Below are positions 1-10,442 of a stretch of DNA of 64,000 nucleotides, in pieces. How positions within the stretch are numbered: the first letter of the stretch is position 1; each line of letters begins with the position of its first letter. A model generated the notes under the pieces. It worked only from the letters and a program-made list of their open reading frames with translations, did no database searches and was not told where the DNA came from. A program made the position numbers and the translations under genes. Source of the DNA: Phialocephala subalpina (lineage: Eukaryota > Ascomycota > Leotiomycetes > Helotiales > Mollisiaceae); the NCBI GenBank assembly GCA_900073065.1, contig FJOG01000001.1, positions 2,140,439-2,204,438 of the forward strand, given 5' to 3'.

Positions 1-1281
1 CAACCCCCAAGTATCAAGGACAAATTCCTCGATAATCCCATGGTATTAGCATATACGACGGGAGCATAGTAGTTAATCATATTACTCCCCGTAAACTGCT
101 GCATCAAATTAACCGCACAACAAAGCACCACCCTCCTGAAATTCTGAATCTTGCCTCCTTTCAACAACTCACTATATCTAAACGGGCCACCCGCACTCTC
201 AATCTCAAGGCTCGTCTCAATCTGTCTCCTTTGGAAGACGACATCTTCGTCATCGATTGTTGCGTCTTTGGAATGGAGACGAGCGAGGACTTGGGCAGCG
301 GCGGTGTTCTGGCCTTTTTCGATGAGGTAGCGGGGGGTTTCGGGGAGGGGGAGCATTTGGAGGACTAGGCAGATGGCGAAAAAGGCTTGGAAGGAGATGG
401 GGAGGCGCCATTGGATGGGACCCGAAGCAAAGGAGAGGCCAAAGTCGAGCCAGTAGGCTATGCAGAGGCCGACGATAGTTACGGTGCCTTGCATGCTGAG
501 GAGGATACCTCTGTTGCCTGGTTTACACATCTCGGATTGGTACACTTCAAGAAGTTAGTATGTGGTTGCAGAGGATGCTAAGGAGTCGAGGAGTCGAAGA
601 GCCGAGCTCTTCGGGAGCTCGACTCCCTACGAAATGGTTAAATCAGGGCGGGGCTTATACATACTTGGGATGGTGGAGGAACTGAGTAAGGAAGTCAGAG
701 TCAGTATATCTCTTTCATACATATAAAGAAGGCAAGGACGATGTCCTAGGACGGTTGGGACATTCAGGAGCTTGATGTAACTCTATATCCCGCAAACCTA
801 GAAGCAACAAGCAAAAGTAACCATTGTTCTTCGAAGGTGACTTACTTGAAGCCATTGCCAATACCTGTGACAATCCTGCCAACGAGGAGTTGAGCCAAAG
901 TCGTCGAGGATCCTAGAAGTATAGTCCCAATAATCATCGTAGTACCACCAGCAATGATCATGTTCTTTCGTCCAAAGCGTTCGCCGAAGAAAAAAGTAAA
1001 GAGTGCTCCAGCCGCACATCCGATATCATAGATGGATGTTATGATGCCTTGTAATTTTGCATCTGGGTTATTGAACTCTTGTGCAAATTGATTGTTGGCT
1101 CCAATGAGTCCGCTCATTACTCCTTGGTCATATCCTAAGAGCAAGAATCCTTGACAGCTGGCCGCTATTTCTAGTGTTAGTGTTTCTTTCATTACTGAAT
1201 GTTGTCTCGGTGCCAAATACCTGTGATCGCCCAGTTCAAGGCTCGACCGCTCATAGGTCTCCCACCACCGAAGAGCTTCAT
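1..1281 (-). CDS. MFS sugar (hexose/lactose-type) transporter, 3'-partial
   Basis: This plasma-membrane sugar:proton symporter of the MFS sugar-porter family is read from its start at 1281 and leaves the window at base 1. The exons I infer are 1221-1281, 846-1164, 665-681 and 1-544. The start peptide MKLFGGGRPMSGRALNWAIT joins in phase to ASCQGFLLLGYDQGVMSGL, the usual TM1 region. GRKN follows in the TM2-3 loop, then GRIVTGIGNG, NSSTIPMYQSE and the conserved PETPRYLIEKG before the central loop. The 17-nt exon at 665-681 is needed to keep the NSSTIPMYQSE segment in frame; without it no splice pairing works. Introns are 56, 164 and 120 nt. About half of a normal protein of roughly 500 residues is visible. 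Substrate cannot be told from sequence. Family is secure and exon structure is inferred. Confidence 0.85.
582..626. repeat. Hairpin in transporter intron 3
   Basis: An outer stem pairs 582-590 (GGAGTCGAG) with 618-626 (CTCGACTCC). An inner stem pairs 596-602 (GAAGAGC) with 606-612 (GCTCTTC). Both lie in the intron between the 17-nt microexon and exon 4. The hairpin could bring the splice sites together, or it could be a foldback insertion. Confidence 0.7.
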
Positions 1282-2181
1282 TTCGTAGGTATGGTATACA
1301 GAAAACAGTAGTACAACGAAGAGCAGCTGATCCCAAGAGTAAATGCCAACAAGGTATTTTCAAAATCCAAACAAAACTTAACAAACAATTCAAACCTTAA
1401 CCCAAATACAAGAAGTCAAACACATCTTAAAAATCTAGATTTCTTCTCAGCATATTTCTGCCAAACCGGTCAAAAGCCTACCGAGTCCATCTTTGTCTGA
1501 CTGCCGGCTTACACGGCACGATATGTCCCCTTGACGTGTCTTTCCCCACAAAGTCCACTTTGGGGGCTGGGCGGGTTAGCGAGATGTAGATCATTAGGCG
1601 CCACTTGGCAATGATCGACATTCCCCCGATTTGACGTATGTGGAGGCTCCTCATTTTCGGTGGGGTTTGGACCGAAGGTGAAGTTGAAGGCGAAAGTAAA
1701 CGTGAATGCTTTCGAGTACTGACTCAGTTTTGATGAGAGTGCATGACTTTTGTTTATTGGAGTTTCGGAGTGAGTAAACTTCATCGTTTGAGTGAATTTT
1801 GAAATAGAGCTGGACATTGGGGAATTGATGAAGTTAGAGACGAACCTGGAGTCGACTCGGATATTCATGCCACCACAACATCCGGATCCAATTTTGAAAT
1901 TGGTGTTGGAACGAAAGTGACCGGATATTCGAGTTCGATATTCACTGGAGCTCCAAGGAGGGAAATGTTGTCCAAAATACCCATAGGCTTTGAAAATAAG
2001 AAAAAAGAGTACCCACTCACCTTTACAGTAACTTGATCTCCGGAGAACTTTCAAGGCTAAAAATTTATACCAGTTGTGTATTAAAACAGGCTTAGTATTG
2101 GTCATGCACGGGGTATCTTTATTGTCGTCTCTCGCTATACACAACTTTTGCAGATACATCGCCAATTCAAATCATCTCACA
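1282..2181. other. Intergenic region, transporter to palF
   Basis: Upstream of the minus-strand transporter and downstream of palF. An open frame of about 218 codons lies on the minus strand (1509-2165), but it has no recognisable domain and a composition unlike the neighbouring proteins. I do not call it a gene. Confidence 0.5.
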
Positions 2182-4645
2182 TCATCTCTCGTACTTCGGC
2201 AAGGTGTCACGACGAGACGACGGACCCGGTAAATCATGATGGGCATATTGTCCGCCATAGTGATCCTCATCGGGGAATTCTGGGGCAGACGGCTCATGCT
2301 GCGCTCCACTGCTACCCTCTCCAGCATCGTCGTCCTCATCATTTGGGAATTCTGAGGGTGCGCTCGCTTCTGCCAATAACCTTCGCCGTTCGAGTTCCCG
2401 TTTGTCTTCCGTAGGGGGTGGTCCGTTCGTAGGACCGAGGTCTTCCAAAACTGGCGCTGAGGGTATCGTGTGGTGTTCTTGGGTATCATTATGATTAACG
2501 TGCGATCCATCTAATGTCGCCACGGGAGTCACGTCTTCAGTACCATAAAGATCGTCTTCCGGTTCTGATGGAAGTGGAGGGGGAGCTGATGGTGTGAGGA
2601 CTGTTCTCGAAGACGAAGGGCCAGGTGCATCGACTGGAGGCTGGCTGGGAAGTAGACGTTGCTCGGCGCGACGTGCTCGTTCCTTTTCGGTAAGTCCTTC
2701 TTCTTGTTGTATCTCTGGAGGAGGGACATCGATAGCGTCCAGTGCAGGTGGCGGGTATTGTTCAGGATAGTAATCCTGATAGTCGTAGTCATCTTGTGGA
2801 TAATAATCTTGATATTGTGGACCATATTGTTGGTCATGGTAAGGATAAGGGTGTTGTTGATGTCCCTGATAGTCATCTTCCTGACCTTGACTGAAAGGCT
2901 CCTCGTAAATTGGCTCATGTGCGGGCGGAATGTTTGCAGAAGCACCTTCAGACCACTCGTCTATCTGCCTTCTGTTCGTGCTATTTCCTCTTCCACGCTG
3001 TCGAGCGCTGTCTGTTGTTCCCACCACAACTTCAAACAGACACGCTACAACACTCTTTTCTCGTCGAATGTTCTCAGTATCAACAATGCTGCCGCCCCAA
3101 GCAGCTAGCATATTAGAATTAGGATCTCGTGAGGCAGTAACAGCGCCAACTCGAGGTACATGTCTTTGCTGACCAGCTAATTTACCTCCAAGATCTACTA
3201 CCACTTCAACATGGTATTTGAAGCTAATCATCTGACCTGGTACTCCTGAGATGGTTGGAAAAGCATCCTCAGGAACTCTCACGGAAGCATTCACACTGGC
3301 TGTCAAAGTAGCAGGATCGACTAAAATCGGCGCGAACGTCTGAGCCAGATCTTTCCGAAACATACTGCTAGAACCAGCTGATGATAAGGACAGTCCTCCA
3401 AGGCCAGTTTTGGACTTCGGATAGTATTCTTCGTGTTTTAATCTTTCGGCTTCCTTTCCTTTGAGGTCGGCAAAGAGGGACAGTGGAGGTGCCGAATCCA
3501 CCCTTCCAGATCGATAGAAAGTGATGATGATTCCATGCATGCTCTTGATTGCTTTCGTATGCTTTATGGAAATCTTCAATGGGAGATTGTCGCCAGGTAA
3601 GCAACCCGATTTGAGCAATTCAATGGTAGCAGTGATGGTCTGGTCCGCAAGAGATAACTTGCTGCTGTTCCGTGGACTGTCTCGATTGGATTTTGCCGAA
3701 GGTACAGGACCAAGTCTGAAGCTGAGCCCTGTACTGCTACTCACGGTGCTGTCTGTACTGTTGGCAGCACTGACGGTACTCTGCATCTCACTTGGCACCG
3801 GACTGCGTGGAGTCGCATGGTGGTCCGTAGATCCACACTGACTTGCGGAATCATCTGGCAGTGGTGATCCCACCCCTCGTGCTGCTTCATTTCCAGACCC
3901 TGTATCCGTAGTCTCCTGGGGCCCGCCCTCCTTAACCTTTGTCGTTTTCTTCCTCCTTGCCCTCCGTGATATGGGTTCTAATGATATGGTGCGGGGTTTA
4001 GGTGGAGGCAGTGGTCCAACATCAACGGTCTCCACGAGGGCAAGTTTCCGATCGCAACTCGAAGTTGCAGTTATAGATGTCGGTCGAGTAATTGTCGCGG
4101 TGATCAGGTAAGAAATGGTTCCTCGCTCAAACTACAATTCCTATTAGCAATGTTGGGACGCGCACGAGAACATCGGGAAGACTCACATCAATACTTGTTG
4201 GAACTCCCTTGTCGGGAAACTCCAACTCAAAGTTGAACTCGTAGTGGCCGATATCGAGACGCCCTTCACCACATAGTGTAGATTCATCTTGAAAGAGAGA
4301 GGCGTGGCCGTTGCCAAAGTACTGAGATTTTCGGGGATTGCTCGACGTTGTCAGGGCGGGATCCGGCCAAGGTTCGTTGGCAGCGTTTGGATTCTTGAAG
4401 ACTCGTACGAAGCCATGGAGGCAGACCGTCAGATGGGCCAGTCGTATCGGTTTTTCCACCTTGAGGATAACTGCGCCCTTGACCAGATCTCCCGGTGAGT
4501 ATTTCCGATGCGGCTCGTCCGGGCGGATGAAGAAATCAGTCAGATTTCGCGAACGGGCTTTGAGCGATGTCAATCTGGAGAAGAACGACCGGCTACTCGA
4601 TAGAGAGGGCGACGATGAGGTCTTGGGGGAGGCATTGGCGCACAT
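2182..4645 (-). CDS. palF: pH-response regulator arrestin PalF/Rim8
   Basis: PalF (Rim8) is the arrestin-like protein that binds the 7TM ambient-pH sensor PalH/Rim21 and carries the alkaline signal to ESCRT and to PacC/Rim101 cleavage. Exons are 4187-4645 and 2182-4131, split by a 55-nt GTGAGT...TAG intron, giving 802 residues. The N-terminal arrestin fold starts near residue 30 (NLTDFFIRPDEPHRKYSPGD, then VKGAVILKVEKP). The second exon opens with FERGTISYLITATI and contains the PalF signature PLPPPKPRTISLEPISRR. The C-terminal third is acidic, Tyr/Gln/Pro-rich and disordered, with three PSAP tetrapeptides (bases 2581-2592, 2452-2463 and 2281-2292), the core recognised by Vps23/Tsg101 UEV domains. 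The protein ends LPKYER. The start is the first ATG followed by arrestin homology. Identification is strong. Confidence 0.95.
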
Positions 4646-5939
4646 ATCGATGTGATTGTTTGTCGCCAAGAATCTCCGTGAACGCCAAGTAACTCGAGAG
4701 CGGTCACATTTAGAGTACCGTTCCGCAAGGCAATACGACTCGACGGCTACTGACCGTAACCCGATGCGCAAACCTAGATGGCCTGACTGTTGTCGAACCA
4801 GGAGCAATGCCCAGCACGCAGTTCATTAATAATAAGAATGATCGCAGCCCCGGAGTCTGGTGGCCGAGAACTCTGGTGCGTACGCGTTGCAGGTTTGACG
4901 GGGGCAGTCTGGAGAGCGCAAAGTCAGAGCGTGAGACACAACACTACTCGCCAACAAAACGAGAACGACGGCTAGGATACAGATCGAGGTTGTGAAATTC
5001 TGCTATGCCGTTATGATATTTGTGTTTGTATCTAGCGTATCACTACGACTTGTTCTGTACTCTTCGATCAGAAATCGGCCTCAATAGTCCTTCTCCGTGC
5101 GCGCTCCTGTCCCAATCGAGTAGACTTTTCTGGTGGCCATCGTGGCTGAGTTTAACGCCGGCCTAGATCGTAGTTGCTGCACACCGTATCTTTACGAGTT
5201 AGGCCTTCTCACGCACAGTATAATGGGACGACGGGCCGTTCAGGAAAATCTTGATCCTGTGATGCTGCACAATGGGCTACGGGAGGTACTGCTGGGATGG
5301 TCTGATGCAAGCCAGCAGCTCTGCCCTCGTTAGCCAGCTCTCTCGCAATATCAGCGAGCAAAAACCTTATTCCGTTTCTTTTCGTCATCGGGGACTCGGA
5401 CACGAGCAGTTTGCTGAACTGGATCATGACTTTGTTGCATTCGAGAAGGGGCAAGAGGCTGAGGGGTAGATATGGCTCGTTCTGGCTGGCGCCTCTTCTG
5501 TCAAGCATCTCACGTCCCCCCATCTTATCAGATCATATTCCAGAAGGCGGAAATGGCGATGAAAAAAGCTTGAGTGGGATGGTGGCGCCGAGGAATGCGG
5601 CAAAATGCTTGTCTTGCCTCGCATTGTGATACCTGGCGTTTGGTTTCTTACTTGCAACATCGACATGCCTGTTTCACGAATGCATCAACGTCTCATTGGC
5701 TCCTCGCTTGAATCGCTCTAGTCAATCAGGCGTGTCCCATGAAAGTGTGAGAAGACCCCTGATCGTGTCGAACTGCCCTTTGCCTAGGATATGACGATAG
5801 CAATAGATACATCAGCGTAACGGCTCGAATCTGAAGCAAGAAAAGAAAGGAAATAGAAGCCAGCACTCAGATGTCACCGATCCCTTCCCACCAAGCTGCT
5901 CTTTGCTGGCAGATGACACGGCACGCTGCAGACGTGGCA
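4646..5939. other. Intergenic region, palF to mnd1
   Basis: Apart from the PacC-like sites I see no recognisable gene. The longest ATG-started frame is on the minus strand at 5209-5523 (104 codons). It has no family I know and no obvious splice partners. Confidence 0.45.
4665..4689. promoter_or_regulatory. Two PacC/Rim101-type GCCAAG sites upstream of palF
   Basis: GCCAAG occurs at 4665-4670 and 4684-4689, 20-44 nt upstream of the palF ATG. It matches the PacC consensus GCCARG. RIM8 is a known Rim101-repressed gene in yeasts, so feedback control is plausible. A six-base motif is weak evidence alone. Confidence 0.4.
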
Positions 5940-6643
5940 TCAGAGATCCTTCAACCCCTCCCCAATAACGTACTCATCTCCACATGCACCCTGCATCATA
6001 GAAGCTACCGCAGCACGATCACCAGAGAGGCCGCAGATGAATGACTCAAGAGACTCGATGTTGTCCGTCCATCGAATCGCGCTTTCCTTCAATGCCTTTG
6101 TCTCCTCTGCCTTGCGCAAGACCTCAGCTGGATCGTTGTCGCTGTAGCAAGCCAACTCCTTATCGAGACCCTCCATTTCTCTCAAGAGCATGTCGTGAGT
6201 CTCGAGGAGTGCCTTCCGAGCCATTCCTGTACCTTCGAGCATCTCCTCATCGTCCTCGCGCTTGGCCATCTCCTCCTCGATCTGCTTCTCCGTGTCTGCA
6301 ATCGAAGCCTGCAACTTGCTCTCCTCGGCCTTCAGAGTGTTGATGATGTTCTCTTTCGTCTTCTTCGCCTCTGAATTGAAGCACCAGTACCAGTTGCCAC
6401 TGCCAATTTTCTCCACGCGGATAAGGTATTCGTCCTGGAGGGATTGAAGGTATTCCTTGACTTGCATTTGGTTGATAGATGCGACACCGGGAAGGAGTTT
6501 CTCGAGCTCTTTGAAGGTGAACACGCTCATGGACTCTTTGAAGTATTCTAGGATCTTTGCCTGCTTCGCGGCGGGAGGAAGGTTCTTGGGCGCCTGATTA
6601 ACGTCAGTCAATTATCTTTGAGACGAGATAACAAACAAACCAT
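5940..6643 (-). CDS. mnd1: Meiotic nuclear division protein Mnd1
   Basis: Mnd1 pairs with Hop2 to stimulate Dmc1/Rad51 strand invasion and homologue pairing in meiosis. The 218-residue protein is the usual size. Its N-terminal winged helix (LPPAAKQAKILEYF, then FKELEKLLPGVASINQMQVK) is followed by a long heptad-rich coiled coil (about residues 80-175) and a short globular tail ending EGLKDL. The reading frame 5' of APKNLPP has no ATG. The best model puts the ATG alone in exon 1 (6641-6643), followed by a 47-nt intron (6594-6640, CTGAC branch, CAG acceptor) and exon 2 (5940-6593). This gives the start MAPKNLPPAAKQ expected for the family. Splicing before the second codon means retained intron gives no normal protein. 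Identification is strong; the start exon is inferred. Confidence 0.92.
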
Positions 6644-6894
6644 TGTCTGCTTGAGTATTCACTACTCTTCTCTGCTGTGCGCGTCTTGTTGGGGTTTGAT
6701 GTCGACGCGTCGTTGATATTCTGCCTCGAAGTTGTCTGAAGGTGGCTCGCAGAGGTTGAAAATGAAATTCTCCGCGAGAAGACATTCTTTACCAGTGATG
6801 CTGCACAAAACAAATGGCACGCTAATTTACAACAGTTCTTCTCCACGGGAGAGTTCCTGAATATGCTATCAACTTCAAACTTGTATTTTCCTTC

Positions 6895-8435
6895 TTACAA
6901 TTTGAAGTCCAGGACAACTACACTCCCAACACTATCCGCCTCTTTGCTGGTGCCTGTGAAAACCGACAAATCATCGGAAATCTCGAGCCTCTGCACATCA
7001 ACCAGCGGCTCACCATCAAAACCATCACCCAGCCATATCTGCTTGAATTCAGCATATCCATGCTCTTTTGGAGCCTGCAATATTTCCAGGCTTGAATCAG
7101 TGTTTCCTGGGAGAATTGCATAGACATTGCTCGTTCTATCGACGCAAAGACTTCCACGCGCACCTGTCTCAGTGGGCGGCGATGTGCTTCGGAGAACAAT
7201 TTTGGTCCATTGTCCTGCAGATTTTAGCTCATTATGAATAATCAGATTGTAGCAGTCAACTGTCGGGGCTTACCATCTGCGTCACGATAATACACCATCC
7301 ATTTCTCAACACCAGACACTCTTTCTCGATTCAATACCCAGAAACCGCCGTCCCAATCAGCTGATTGGCTTTCCTGATTCAAAATCCCGCTGTGCATGGA
7401 AATATCGAATACTCTCGCACCTTCTGCACCTGGTTTGATTGTGCTTTCCACACTCCCGTCTTTAGAGCCTCGAAGATCAGCAAGAAGTCGGCGCGCAGAA
7501 TTTCTCCAAGTTTGACCAAGGTCGTCTGAGAACGCATAGTTGAGATCGAAGTTATTTTCTGGCCCGTTAGGACCTGCCTGCTGCTTATGGGCGGTTTCTC
7601 TCGCAGAATTTGCAAATTTGACGAAGTTTCTATAACACCACGAGATATGGAGGCGGGATAGGCGGTAGTCTATACCATTGATGTATGGATTATTGGAGAT
7701 GCCAGTGAGATGCTGGCCAAGGTATGTGTACTCGTGCGTGCTGGATGAATACCGATACAGGATATCTGATCCTGCACCTGCTCTAGAAAAGAATTGGTAA
7801 GGGTTGAATAGGTGGTACGCTGACGGATAAGCAGCAGGTAGATACTCACTGACCGATCCGATAAGTCAGGAGAAGGTCGTTCTCAATATTTACAAATCTT
7901 GGGTATGAGACTTCTTTCAAGAGATCGTTTGGTGGAATTCCAGGTAAACAATTCTGTGTCTTGCTGAACACCGAAGCGTCCCATGGATATCTCGAGGGAT
8001 CATGACCCAGATTCTGATTTGATATCCTGAATCTCAGTCTACACTATGTCAACGAACATACCCAAAGCTCTTAGGGAGAATTTCTCACTCATCACAGTGA
8101 TGATCGAAAGCTACATGAATCGTTCCATCCCCTTCACATACGCCAATAGAGATAGTATTGTGCCCGTCATCCGTGGTTTGCTGGTAGTCCTCAAATGTCA
8201 AAGTTGACCATTCTGCCGATCGATGTTTCCCTTCATCAATGACATTTCGTCGTGCAATATTGACGAGACAGTGTCGCTCTTGTTCCCCAGAACCATTCAC
8301 CTCCGTATAGAATGCGGCATATTGCAAGCCATTGACCGTTGTGAGAGCATTCTGTTGGTAAGAACATGCATTGATCCTGTGTTTTCTTGCAGGTTTTGGT
8401 CCAAGGATGGATACAGTGGGCGATTCGAGCTTCAT
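6895..8435 (-). CDS. BNR_4-family beta-propeller protein
   Basis: This 454-residue protein appears to belong to the fungal BNR_4 group (BNR repeat-containing, sialidase-like beta-propeller), whose function is largely unknown; some relatives are linked to polysaccharide binding or breakdown. Exons are 8089-8435, 7850-8038, 7274-7782 and 6895-7214. All junctions are GT-AG and in phase. Typical segments are INACSYQQNALTTVNGLQYA near the N-terminus, DDGHNTISIGV, the HVAFDHHCDELRFRIS junction, YINGIDYRLSRLHISWCYRN, a DDLGQTW Asp-box-like motif, and WDGGFWVLNRE. No signal peptide is visible from the chosen ATG at 8435, so either it is intracellular or a leader exon was missed. The family call is by pattern memory and a catalytic role is not shown. 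Confidence 0.8.
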
Positions 8436-9133
8436 CTCGAATCAGACGCACTTATAGCGAGAGAAATATATCTCTTTTATTCTCATGGAAGTTTTACCAA
8501 GACAAGAACGTCACTTAGGCGAACAAGTCAGGAGGCGACGCCGGGGTCGTACTCGGAAGAAATGCGAGACTTGTCACTGAACCAGTAGTAACCAATTTCC
8601 ATGTACCTACAACTGCAGAAGTCATAAGAGCAGGTGAAGAATTCAGTTGAGAAGAATGCCTTTTTATCCGCCTATCCCAATTTTTTTCAGGCTGCAAGAG
8701 CCTAAGCCTCGGCATAGCTCCGTCCGAGACCGTATTCTTCCCGCCATCCGAACCCAAAACCAAGCTTCTCTTGGAGCGCCAATCACGACACTTCGAGATG
8801 ACAAGAAACATACAGATCAAGCAGCAAAACGGATGCCACTCTGCCGCGCAGGAGCTTATTCTTGCTTATGATCCGTCGTCGAACTTGGGCCCCTCGATAC
8901 ATACTCGTACGGTTCCGGCACTGTGACTAGGGAGAAAAATCGTAATCTCGTATTATGGACAGCACGGAAGGCGCTATCCAACAGCCAACGTATCTAGAAA
9001 CATGTTCATTCTAAGTCGCGTTTATCTCACGACTCAGGATGTTGGGCTGCAAAATTGCCAAAGTTGATGCTTTGGTCGTGGCTGGTGCTCAGCGCTTGAC
9101 CACCAAGAATGGACTCGGCTGGACAGGAGCCAT
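8436..9133. other. Intergenic region upstream of the BNR_4 gene
   Basis: Holds the 5' flank of the BNR_4 gene and the region before the transporter fragment. Short open frames on both strands show no recognisable domain. A leader exon for the BNR_4 gene may lie near 8580-8640 but cannot be shown. Confidence 0.4.
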
Positions 9134-9468
9134 GATGGTACGTGGTAGAAATCTTGCCATATCACATGCGTACTAAAGACATTTCTCTTTTCTGGGTTGT
9201 CACAGGAGCTGCCGGAGCCTTCAACACATATGTGAATCCTATTGGCTTGAAGAGGTTTGGCTGGAAGTTCTATTTCTTCTACGTCGTTTGGATTGTGGTC
9301 GTTTGTCGTTGTCTACTTGACGTGCCCAGAGACCAAGAGTACTACTATTGAGGGTGTTGCCCGTGTGTTCGAAGGTGGCAAGGCTAATATCAGCAAGGCG
9401 AACCATATTGCTGAAATGTTTGCTGAGAAGGGGGATGCGGTTACCAAGCACATGGAGAAAGTTGACTA
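9134..9468 (+). pseudogene. Frameshifted C-terminal fragment of an MFS sugar transporter
   Basis: Bases 9134-9310 read YVVEILPYHMRTKDISLFW, then FNTYVNPIGLKRFGWKFYF, the signature of the last membrane helices of lactose/hexose MFS transporters. The frame then breaks and resumes at VYLTCPETKSTTIEGVARVF to a TAA at 9466-9468. At the break GTCGTT is followed by T and a second GTCGTT, which fits a 7-bp duplication. In-frame stops precede 9134 and no upstream transporter domain is present. It is therefore a truncated, frameshifted relic. It lies on the opposite strand to, and 8 kb from, the transporter at the left edge. I cannot tell whether it is a copy of that gene. Confidence 0.85.
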
Positions 9469-9559
9469 AAGTGTGGGTGCTTGATGTCTGAGCTTGGAAT
9501 CTGCATCTTTTTCAAATGCAAAACTCAGAGATATCTTCCTCTGCTGGGATACACAGTGC

Positions 9560-10112
9560 TCAAGTCTGAGCTGCAATGCACTCGATTTCAACCTTTGCTC
9601 CACCCGGCAGTCCCTTCACAAACACACAAGCTCGAGGTGGCTTTGGATCAGGCATCACCTTTTCAATCATTGTCAGCAAACTTCTCTCCAAACTTGCGGG
9701 GTCATAATTCAACTCACTTTCTTATAGACCTCATTCATGGCCGCGTAGTCCGCCTGATCTGGCATATAGATGTTGACCTTCAACACTCTCTCCAAGCCAC
9801 TTCCTGCACTTGCCAAAATAGCCTTGAGATTTTCAAGTGTTTTCTCTGTTTGGGCAGCTACGTCTTCAGAGACCAATTTTCCTTGAACGTCGGCACCAAC
9901 TTGCTGCGATCATTAACCCAACTTTGCTTTTCAGGGATTAAAATTTGTGACTTACGCCTGCACAGTATACTGTTCCGTTGTGAATTTTTGCATGGTCTGA
10001 GAAAACTTTGGTTAGCAAAAATGTGTTGTCTGATATGACGATGGCACTCACGGAACAGCCCTGGAGGGAAAGCACATGCTTCAGGACAGAGGATTGCTTT
10101 GATTTCAGACAT
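9560..10112 (-). CDS. RidA/YjgF/UK114-family enamine/imine deaminase
   Basis: RidA proteins hydrolyse reactive 2-aminoacrylate and related imines released by PLP enzymes. Four exons (10052-10112, 9956-9996, 9718-9903 and 9560-9658) give 128 residues, the standard single-domain length. Family landmarks run in order: CAFPPGLFHHAKIHNGTVYC, AGQVGADVQGKLVSEDVAAQ, TEKTLENLKAILASAGSG, VNIYMPDQADYAAMNEVY and the end PPRACVFVKGLPGGAKVEIE followed by CIAAQT. The Arg of PPRACV matches the residue that binds substrate carboxylates. All introns have good donors and keep phase. There is no targeting peptide, so it is probably cytosolic (Hmf1-like). It sits between two degraded genes but shows no damage itself. 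Confidence 0.93.
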
Positions 10113-10442
10113 TTTAAGAGATTTAGCGGATGAGGTCTCAACTCGACGATTTGAAGATGAGCTGACACTATGAATTGAAGCTGTAGAAGTAAAGACGCTG
10201 AAGAGAATGAGTCTGAATGCCCACTTTGTAAGGAGCATGTCCACCACTCCCACTTTTGATTGCGGATCACGTGTGGGCCACTCGCTTCGGCATTTTGCCC
10301 CCTATTTCACTTGCCCCTTTCTTCTCAATTTGAAGTCTTTTGCTAACGATAAAAACCATGTTAGATAAGTGCTTGGACTGGTATTATTGTTTGCAACAAG
10401 TTTGTACCTTCAAACTCCTCCTAGATTAGAGTGCTACACAAG
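10113..10442. other. Intergenic region, RidA gene to monooxygenase
   Basis: Contains the RidA 5' flank and the 3' flank of the FAD monooxygenase. I see no gene. Confidence 0.5.

Noticed and set aside
1509..2165. 218-codon open frame, minus strand
   Set aside because: No domain, odd composition and no supporting splice structure; likely chance.
5209..5523. ATG-started 104-codon frame, minus strand
   Set aside because: No recognised family and no conserved-looking motif; insufficient for a gene call.
5940..6611. mnd1 start within the unspliced frame at 6611
   Set aside because: The codon is TTG, not ATG. It falls in a well-formed intron.
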